The position numbers were made by a program, and so were the translations under genes. Positions 37,849 to 43,238 of a DNA stretch of 43,238 nt are shown here, one piece after another. The stretch covers positions 1 to 43,238 of the forward strand of contig CAZDET010000044.1 of assembly GCA_964504335.1 (NCBI GenBank), given 5' to 3'. Under the pieces are notes generated by a model. It saw only the letters and a program-made list of their open reading frames with translations. It made no database searches and had not been told where the DNA came from. Source of the stretch: CAZDET01 sp964504335. Lineage in GTDB: Bacteria; Bacteroidota; Bacteroidia; Chitinophagales; Saprospiraceae. Every line of letters begins with the position of its first letter. Within the stretch, counting starts at the first letter, position 1.

Positions 37849-39654
37849 CTAGCGAATCTGTACAGGTAAGCTCGTGCTTCCATCCGCGGAGCGGACGGAC
37901 AAGTAGTAATAGCCGCTGGGAAAGAACGAAAGCGGGATTTCGACCCGCCATTCGCCTGCCGGATGCTGGTACTGTTCTTGCCACAGGGACTGCCCCAAAG
38001 CGTTGAATAAGCTAAGATTGACCCTGCCGGTGAGTGGAAAATCGGCTTCCAGAAAAAGCCGATCGGACGCCGGATTCGGGTAGGCACGCAGTCTGGCGGC
38101 GAGGGCCGGTGCCTCCGTACTCACCGTGCAGGCAATGACCGGATCGAATTGCGCACTCATGGTTGCGCTACCTGTGCAACCCGTCACTAGATCGGTTACT
38201 TCCAGGCGATATTCTCCGCTTTCGGTAATGCACAGTGCGGAAGTCTGCTCCCCTGCGATGAGCGTATCGTTGCGATACCACCGGAAGGCTGCTGCTTCCG
38301 GGAGGACACTCCCTGCGGTCAGCTCGACGGTATTGTTGAACGTCTTCAGCGTGAATGGACCGGGGGTAGGCAGCAATTGCCCCCTCGGGAAGACTGCTTC
38401 CGAGCGACAGCCGTTATCGGCGGTATGCACCACGCGGTAGGCTGCTGTATCCGAAATGCGTAGTTGAGTCGTGGAGTCGGAGAAGGATAACGGAAAGCTA
38501 TCTCGGTACCACTGCAAGCCGGTCGTGAAGTTGGTAACCGCCAGGGTCGCCGAATCGCTAGCGCAGAATTCAAAGCCACTTTCCGGTTCAATGGCGGGAG
38601 GTCCGGGTTGCTCCAGCACCGTAACGACCTCCGAGGCCCGAATGGTATCGACTGGATGGAGCACGATGAGCTCTACTTCCAGGCCACCTTCGGTGAAGAC
38701 GCCACTGTTGGTTCGGGTAAAGTTGATGTTGCCGCAGTTGTCGTCGCCACCGCCGAGGCCGCTGTCTTCGTCTTCCACAAAAAGGCGATAATTGCCGGGG
38801 CCGAGCGGTAGTGTGAGGGTGGTGATGAAGGGTAAGTCGGTGTTTTCAGTGACCACGCTGGCGTACACCTCGTTTTCGTCGGGATCAAATACCCGAAATT
38901 TCAGATCGGCGCGGTTGTTGAATAGGTCGCCGCAGGTGACGCTGTTGATGCGTACTTCGGTGAGAAAGAATCCGGATGTATCGATGATGGCCTCGTAGTT
39001 GATGGGGTAGGAGCCCGGTTCCGTGTAGCGTTTAGTGGTAGGGTTCTCGGCGGTGCTTTCCGTACCGTCGCCGAAGTCCCATCGATAGCTGAATCCCGAT
39101 TGGCCGTTGGAGGGGTTGAGGTTGGTTAGCTCCACTTCCAACTGACCGCAGGCACTGGCACTGGAGATGGAAAAGCCTTGCGTTTTCCGGCTGTCGGGTT
39201 CGATCAGGATGGGGAAGGAGACCGAGGTTGTTTCCGTCAGGACCAAGATTTGCGCCTCGACCACGACCTCCACAATGTACAGGCCCGCAACGAGCGGAGT
39301 ACCACAGAAGCGCACGCAGCCGTCGGTTAGTTCCTGCACCTTGAAGCTTTCCTGGCTGGCCTCCCAATTGAGACCTGGAGGCACGTTGGCCACGTTTACG
39401 ATTCGGATTTCATTGATGGAGAGCCCTCCCGGAACATTGTCGGAAACGTCGGCAACGGGGGTAGTGGTTTTCGGGAATCGAAAACTAATGTCCGACTCGT
39501 AAGGTACGCCCACGGTGCCCGTGGCCGCATCGCTCAAAAAAATGGTGTCCTCCGCCAGCGTAGCGGGGAGTTGGGAAGTGCAATCGGGACAACTGGATTG
39601 AGCCCAGCTACTAATTGCCATGCCTACACCGAGAAAAAGTAACAGTAATCGCAT
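37849..39654 (-). CDS. T9SS cargo protein with PKD and Ig-like domains
   Basis: This 601-residue protein has a signal peptide (1-18, ending ISSWA), an Ig-like domain (about 35-150) containing INEIRIVNVANVPPGLNWE and GCVRFCGTPLVAGLYIVEVV, a PKD domain (about 165-230, YRWDFGDGTESTAENPTTKR) and further beta domains with paired cysteines. The end, starting LRAYPNPASDRLFLEADF, is a type A sorting domain, which directs export by the type IX secretion system and is removed as the protein is attached to the cell surface. A binding or adhesive role fits; no enzyme is visible. Its first domain is related to the same region of the neighbouring gene. Confidence 0.9.
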   Translation of the reverse strand: MRLLLLFLGVGMAISSWAQSSCPDCTSQLPATLAEDTIFLSDAATGTVGVPYESDISFRFPKTTTPVADVSDNVPGGLSINEIRIVNVANVPPGLNWEASQESFKVQELTDGCVRFCGTPLVAGLYIVEVVVEAQILVLTETTSVSFPILIEPDSRKTQGFSISSASACGQLEVELTNLNPSNGQSGFSYRWDFGDGTESTAENPTTKRYTEPGSYPINYEAIIDTSGFFLTEVRINSVTCGDLFNNRADLKFRVFDPDENEVYASVVTENTDLPFITTLTLPLGPGNYRLFVEDEDSGLGGGDDNCGNINFTRTNSGVFTEGGLEVELIVLHPVDTIRASEVVTVLEQPGPPAIEPESGFEFCASDSATLAVTNFTTGLQWYRDSFPLSFSDSTTQLRISDTAAYRVVHTADNGCRSEAVFPRGQLLPTPGPFTLKTFNNTVELTAGSVLPEAAAFRWYRNDTLIAGEQTSALCITESGEYRLEVTDLVTGCTGSATMSAQFDPVIACTVSTEAPALAARLRAYPNPASDRLFLEADFPLTGRVNLSLFNALGQSLWQEQYQHPAGEWRVEIPLSFFPSGYYYLSVRSADGSTSLPVQIR

Positions 39655-39659
39655 AAGTA

Positions 39660-39733
39660 ACCCATTAGGGCCCCGTTACCGATTCCGTGAATCGGCAACG
39701 GGGCAATTAAAAAATGCAGAAGGACTAATGGGT
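39660..39733 (-). repeat. Nested stem-loop between the two T9SS cargo genes
   Basis: An outer 9-bp stem (ACCCATTAG 39660-39668, CTAATGGGT 39725-39733) encloses a strong hairpin of 8+6 bp (GCCCCGTT and CCGATT with partners, 39670-39704) with one mismatch. On the minus strand it lies six bases before the start codon of the larger cargo gene, where it could slow read-through or ribosome entry. No T-run follows. Confidence 0.6.
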
Positions 39734-39768
39734 GGAAGCAAATAGCAGCGTGGGAAAAACAGCAAGGT

Positions 39769-40587
39769 TTAGTGCAAGACACTCAGGCGGCCGGAAATAG
39801 CCCGGGAGCCTTCACCGATGGTAAAGATGTAAAAACCGGAAGGTAAACTGCGCACATCTACCTGATGGTAGCTTTCGCCCATCAAAATACGGATCGGCTG
39901 GCTGGCTACGCGCTGGCCGGCGGCGTTGAATAGCCGGAGCTCCGAATCGAGGTTAATCTCCGATTGTACCTGAATGGTGGCCACGTCGCGAGCGGGGTTC
40001 GGGGCCACGGCTACTGCAAAGAAGTCGTTGTGCAGTTCCCGTACGCTCACCGGTGCACAATTCGCGAAGCCCTCCGGCCGGACGTTCAGAAAGTAATTGC
40101 CCGGGGCAATCGTCGCATCCGGGAGGGAAAGAGGAAAGGGAACGTTAGTGCCGAAAACGTCGGCGTTCACGACCACATCCAGCCCCAGATCGTAAGTGCC
40201 TTCCGATCCTTCTGCCGGTGTGCCGAAGAGATACAGGCAGCCCAGTGAATCGGGGAGAAATTCGCAATTCGGCGGATTGCAGGTATAAGAAAACCCATCG
40301 GGAAGACCGGTGAGTGCTCCCACCGAATCCAATATGATGGAGTTGATTCTTACCTGATTGCCCGCCAATTCAATCGTATCGGGGGTGCGGAGGGTGAACG
40401 TGAAGCCAAACGTCTGATTGACGCAGGCGGTATCCGAAATACCGGCATCGGGCATTTCTTCAGTTACCGGCACCGGTTTGATGATAGCGGTGTCGGCCAA
40501 CATAGAGTCGGGAGTGCAGGTTTGAGCCTGCGTTTGTGCGACCCCAAGGACCAAGAACAGTCCTAAAAAAAAGTAAAAACGCTGCAT
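39769..40587 (-). CDS. T9SS cargo protein, Ig-like, related to neighbour
   Basis: The ATG at 40587 (MQRFYFFLGLFLVLGVAQTQA) gives a signal peptide and 272 residues; the longer frame has no support. The first domain (about 40-165) parallels the larger cargo protein: INSIILDSVGALTGLPDGF, then GCLYLFGTPAEGSEGTYDLG, with VVVNADV where the other has VVVEAQI. Cysteine pairs recur in both. The end, VAPNPARDVATIQV to SGRLSVLH, is a T9SS type A sorting domain, so it is exported and surface-attached or released. It is transcribed ahead of the larger cargo gene, with a structured 114-base gap, probably as one unit. The two look like diverged paralogues sharing an Ig-like module. Confidence 0.88.
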   Translation of the reverse strand: MQRFYFFLGLFLVLGVAQTQAQTCTPDSMLADTAIIKPVPVTEEMPDAGISDTACVNQTFGFTFTLRTPDTIELAGNQVRINSIILDSVGALTGLPDGFSYTCNPPNCEFLPDSLGCLYLFGTPAEGSEGTYDLGLDVVVNADVFGTNVPFPLSLPDATIAPGNYFLNVRPEGFANCAPVSVRELHNDFFAVAVAPNPARDVATIQVQSEINLDSELRLFNAAGQRVASQPIRILMGESYHQVDVRSLPSGFYIFTIGEGSRAISGRLSVLH

Positions 40588-40671
40588 ATTTGGATGAATT
40601 TGTTGTGCATTTGCTGCCGCAATATCCCGCATTTTTGCCGATTCGAAAAGAGAGAACTCGATTTTAGCCGG

Positions 40672-40699
40672 TTTGTCTTAACAAAGAATTCTATATTTG
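40672..40699 (+). promoter_or_regulatory. Promoter of the right-hand TonB receptor
   Basis: TTTG (40672-40675) is followed 16 bases later by TATATTTG (40692-40699), an exact TAnnTTTG. Transcription should start near 40706, leaving an untranslated leader of about 145 bases before the receptor gene. Confidence 0.75.
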
Positions 40700-40705
40700 C
40701 GCAGC

Positions 40706-40850
40706 TCAAGCAACTTTTTCAGGGAGCACCCTACCACTACCATCTACCTTTCGATTGCGCCACGCCTGGCGGCTAAGGAGATGATTTTCACTAAATTAGC
40801 TGTTAACCTAGTTTTGCCCGTCCGCTGGTAAGCACTAAAACGTTTAGATC
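40706..40850 (+). promoter_or_regulatory. Long untranslated leader of the TonB receptor
   Basis: This leader of about 145 bases contains a small hairpin CGCCA/TGGCG and a possible 16-codon open frame starting at 40781 (MIFTKLAVNLVLPVRW). I looked for a cobalamin, TPP or FMN riboswitch core and found none. Its length suggests post-transcriptional control, but this is not proven. Confidence 0.35.
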
Positions 40851-43151
40851 ATGACGCAAGCCGTTTCCCTGGGTACCTTTCTAACCCTTCTCTTTCTGGT
40901 ACAGCCTGCTTTTTCTCAAATTGGCACGATTTACGGCACCATCACTGACTCAGAAACCGGGGAAGGCCTGGCGGCCGCCACCATTCAGGTCTCCGGTGGC
41001 GGGGTACTCGCCGATTTCGACGGCAGGTATCAGATCGAATTGCCTGCGGATACCTATGAATTGACGTTCAGATATGTCGGCTACGAGGCTAAAACACGAT
41101 TGGTAGAAGTGCGGGCCGATGAGCGCACGGAAGTGAATATATCGCTGCTGGCCACCGGAGCGATTTTGGAAACGGCCACCGTCACCAGCGGTCGTTACGA
41201 AAAGGCACTCGGAGAAGTAACGGTCTCTTTGGAAGTCCTCAAGCCCAGCTTGATCCAGAACACCAACCAAACCAGCCTCGACGGTGCCCTCGACAAGGTG
41301 CCGGGAGTGTCGATTATCGACGGGCAGGCGAATATTCGCGGTGGTTCGGGCTGGAGCTACGGTGCCGGTAGCCGCGTGTTGTTGCTAGTAGATGATATCC
41401 CGATTTTGTCTTCGGATGCCGGGGTGCCGAACTGGGACGATGTGCCCATCGAAAATCTCGAGCAAGTGGAAATTGTCAAGGGTGCCGCTTCGGCATTGTA
41501 CGGCTCTTCGGCCTTAAATGGCATCATCAACGTGCGCACGGGCTTTGCCCGTTCCGAACCGGAAACCAAAATTTCAACCTACGGTATTGTATATCTTTCC
41601 CCTTCGATTAAAGAGGCACAATGGTGGGATAGCCCACCAACGGAGTGGGGCGGCAGTGTGCGACACGCGCGCAAGATCGGGCGGCTCGACCTCGTAACCA
41701 GTGCGTTTTACAACAATTTCACCAGTTTTCAGAAAGATGCCTTCGATCGCTACGGCCGCTACACCACCAATTTGCAGTATCGCCTTAGCGACCGGCTGAC
41801 CCTTGGGCTGAACTTTAACTACAACGAAGGCCGCGGGCGCTCCTTCTTTTATTGGGCCGGACTCGACAGCCTGCAGTATATCGGAGCTCCCGGAACAGAG
41901 TCGAATACCAACCCCATGCGGTTCAATATCGATCCGCGCATTACCTTCTACGATGGCCTGGGCAACCGGCACCGCTTCCTGGGGCGCTACTATCGAACCA
42001 ATAATCGCAACGATGCTAACCGGGCTAACTCCTCGGATGTGCTGTACGGCGAGTACCAATTCTTACGCCGCTGGTCGGATTTCGATCTGGTGCTGACGGC
42101 CGGATTAGTGGGGCAGGCTACTTCTGCGCAGGCGGAGCTGTACGGAGACACCACTTACCGCAGTGAAAACTTCGCCGGCTATTTCCAACTCGACAAAAAA
42201 GTAGGAGACCGGCTCAATCTGTCGGCAGGGCTCCGGTTTGAGTACAATGCCCTGTTTAGCCCCGAGTTTGTAGGCGGTGACACTATTCCCGACGGGCGGG
42301 TGAGGGAGAGTAAACCCGTGGTTCGGATTGGTGCAAACTACCGGGCGGGTGAAGCCTCCTACCTGCGCGCCTCCTTCGGCCAGGGCTACCGCTATCCGAC
42401 GGTTGCCGAAAAATTCATCGAGACTTCCTTATCCGGGGTAATCATTCTCCCCAACCCTTCGCTGGAATCGGAGACGGGCTGGTCGGCCGAAGTCGGTCTT
42501 AAGCAAGGCTTTAAGGTGAGCGATTTTTCGGGCTACGTTGATATCGCCGGATTTTGGTCGCAGTACGAGAACATGATCGAATTCAATATCCCCCAGGGTG
42601 GCGAATTTGGCTTTAGCGCCCTGAATGTCGGCGGAACGGTTATCCGCGGCGGAGAAATTACGGTTGGTGGCCGGGGCTCGCTCTTTGGCTATCCAACTGC
42701 CGTGCTGGCCGGATACACCTATATCGACCCGCAGTTTCAGGAATTCGACCCCACCTTGCCTCCGGGCGGTGGCACGCGTACCCTGGCACAGCGCAATGCC
42801 GAACTCTCGAGCTCGGACGAGAATATTCTCAAATACCGCTTTCAGCATAGCGCCAAGTTTGATATCGAAACCAAGTTCAACCGCCTGAGCGTCGGAGTTT
42901 CCGGCATTTACAACAGCCGGATCGAGGCCATCGATGCCGTATTCGAACTCCTCGTAGTGCCGGGTTTGCGGCAGTGGCGCGCCGAAGAAACGGGCACCTT
43001 CTTGCTCGGTAGTCGACTTGCGTATCAAATAAACGATCAGTTTAAACTAAGCGTGCTGGGTAAAAATCTCCTGAACGAGGCTTACGTATTCCGCCCCGGC
43101 TTCCTGGAGGGACCCCGAAATATTGGGGTTCGGTTGGATGTGGAGCTGTAA
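40851..43151 (+). CDS. TonB-dependent receptor (siderophore/vitamin-type)
   Basis: This 766-residue outer-membrane receptor has a signal peptide (1-22, ending QPAFS), a carboxypeptidase-regulatory-like Ig domain (about 25-105: TIYGTITDSETGEGLAAATI, RYVGYEAKTRLVEV), a plug (about 110-235) with SLDGALDKVPGVSIIDGQ, NIRGGSGWSYGAGSRVLLL and EIVKGAASALYGSSALNG, and a 22-strand-type barrel. The end, LGKNLLNEAYVFRPGFLEGP then NIGVRLDVEL, is the classical terminal block. Size and motifs resemble siderophore or vitamin receptors, so the ligand could be a metal chelate; no nearby transport genes confirm it. It has a strong promoter with a leader of about 145 bases, and no SusD partner. Confidence 0.93.
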   Translation: MTQAVSLGTFLTLLFLVQPAFSQIGTIYGTITDSETGEGLAAATIQVSGGGVLADFDGRYQIELPADTYELTFRYVGYEAKTRLVEVRADERTEVNISLLATGAILETATVTSGRYEKALGEVTVSLEVLKPSLIQNTNQTSLDGALDKVPGVSIIDGQANIRGGSGWSYGAGSRVLLLVDDIPILSSDAGVPNWDDVPIENLEQVEIVKGAASALYGSSALNGIINVRTGFARSEPETKISTYGIVYLSPSIKEAQWWDSPPTEWGGSVRHARKIGRLDLVTSAFYNNFTSFQKDAFDRYGRYTTNLQYRLSDRLTLGLNFNYNEGRGRSFFYWAGLDSLQYIGAPGTESNTNPMRFNIDPRITFYDGLGNRHRFLGRYYRTNNRNDANRANSSDVLYGEYQFLRRWSDFDLVLTAGLVGQATSAQAELYGDTTYRSENFAGYFQLDKKVGDRLNLSAGLRFEYNALFSPEFVGGDTIPDGRVRESKPVVRIGANYRAGEASYLRASFGQGYRYPTVAEKFIETSLSGVIILPNPSLESETGWSAEVGLKQGFKVSDFSGYVDIAGFWSQYENMIEFNIPQGGEFGFSALNVGGTVIRGGEITVGGRGSLFGYPTAVLAGYTYIDPQFQEFDPTLPPGGGTRTLAQRNAELSSSDENILKYRFQHSAKFDIETKFNRLSVGVSGIYNSRIEAIDAVFELLVVPGLRQWRAEETGTFLLGSRLAYQINDQFKLSVLGKNLLNEAYVFRPGFLEGPRNIGVRLDVEL

Positions 43152-43206
43152 ACTATGAACAGTATAGGGCAAACGCACCAAAATGGTCGGTATGATAGTT
43201 TTGGGC

Positions 43207-43237
43207 TTGCTTCTGTGTTGATAAGCGCGTATCTTTG
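43207..43237 (+). promoter_or_regulatory. Promoter reading off the right edge
   Basis: TTG (43207-43209) is followed 20 bases later by TATCTTTG (43230-43237), an exact TAnnTTTG at the last bases of the window. It implies a + strand gene starting just beyond the edge. Confidence 0.6.
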
Positions 43238-43238
43238 C

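Noticed and set aside
40781..40831. 16-codon open frame in the receptor leader
   Set aside because: Too short to judge and without a recognisable peptide; noted only as part of the leader.

Overview
The window looks like a chromosomal segment of a free-living Bacteroidota bacterium, most probably from the Saprospiria (Lewinella/Haliscomenobacter-like); the exact genus is inference. The reasons are: T9SS type A sorting domains on two secreted proteins; TonB-dependent receptors with an N-terminal carboxypeptidase-regulatory-like domain; families largely confined to Bacteroidota (DUF3822, DUF6089 and others); no Shine-Dalgarno sequences before most genes; and several exact TAnnTTTG boxes, the -7 element of the Bacteroidota sigma factor. 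Base composition is moderately GC-rich except for roughly the first 1.5 kb, which is visibly A/T-rich. I see no rRNA, tRNA, tmRNA, CRISPR array, insertion sequence or prophage.

Layout. 1-1.5 kb: the tail of an unknown gene, then an Rpn/PD-(D/E)XK nuclease gene in an A/T-rich patch. 1.5-4 kb: a secreted protein, a VOC protein and DNA polymerase IV. 4.2-6.7 kb: a tight four-gene run of a membrane-anchored pseudopilin-like protein, a DUF3822 protein, an RsmD-type rRNA methyltransferase and a small secreted protein. 6.8-10.3 kb: argS and glnS. 10.4-14.6 kb: an RlpA-like protein with SPOR domain, an unknown membrane protein, an SDR oxidoreductase and a conserved secreted protein. 14.6-16.6 kb: a GT2 glycosyltransferase fused to a degenerate sugar-phosphate transferase. 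16.8-20.2 kb: a minus-strand operon of an ABC exporter, a small membrane protein and murB. 20.5-25.2 kb: an outer-membrane barrel, an ArsC-like phosphatase and a large TonB receptor. 25.4-29.4 kb: ppk1, then btaA-btaB. 29.4-32.9 kb: a double-AAA ATPase, a candidate small RNA or attenuator, and a YkuK-family protein. 33.1-36.6 kb: a complementary pair of M16 peptidase subunits. 36.9-40.6 kb: a PAS-HTH regulator and two related T9SS cargo proteins. 40.9-43.2 kb: a second TonB receptor, then a promoter reading off the right edge.

How the genes work together. Much of the window serves the cell envelope: MurB, RlpA, GT2, the ABC exporter, outer-membrane barrels, T9SS cargo and envelope peptidases. 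The clearest metabolic theme is phosphate economy: polyphosphate synthesis (Ppk1) lies next to the two enzymes of phosphorus-free betaine lipid synthesis (BtaA/BtaB), although a terminator and a new -7 box separate the two transcripts.

Possible undescribed systems: the ATPase with two copies of an unrecognised beta-rich domain before two CbxX-type AAA modules, with an orphan hairpin/terminator upstream; the pseudopilin-like/DUF3822/RsmD operon; the GT2-degenerate transferase fusion; and a family of A/T-rich CTAAA-type periodic repeats around several gene ends. All functions are read from sequence motifs by eye; no searches were run.
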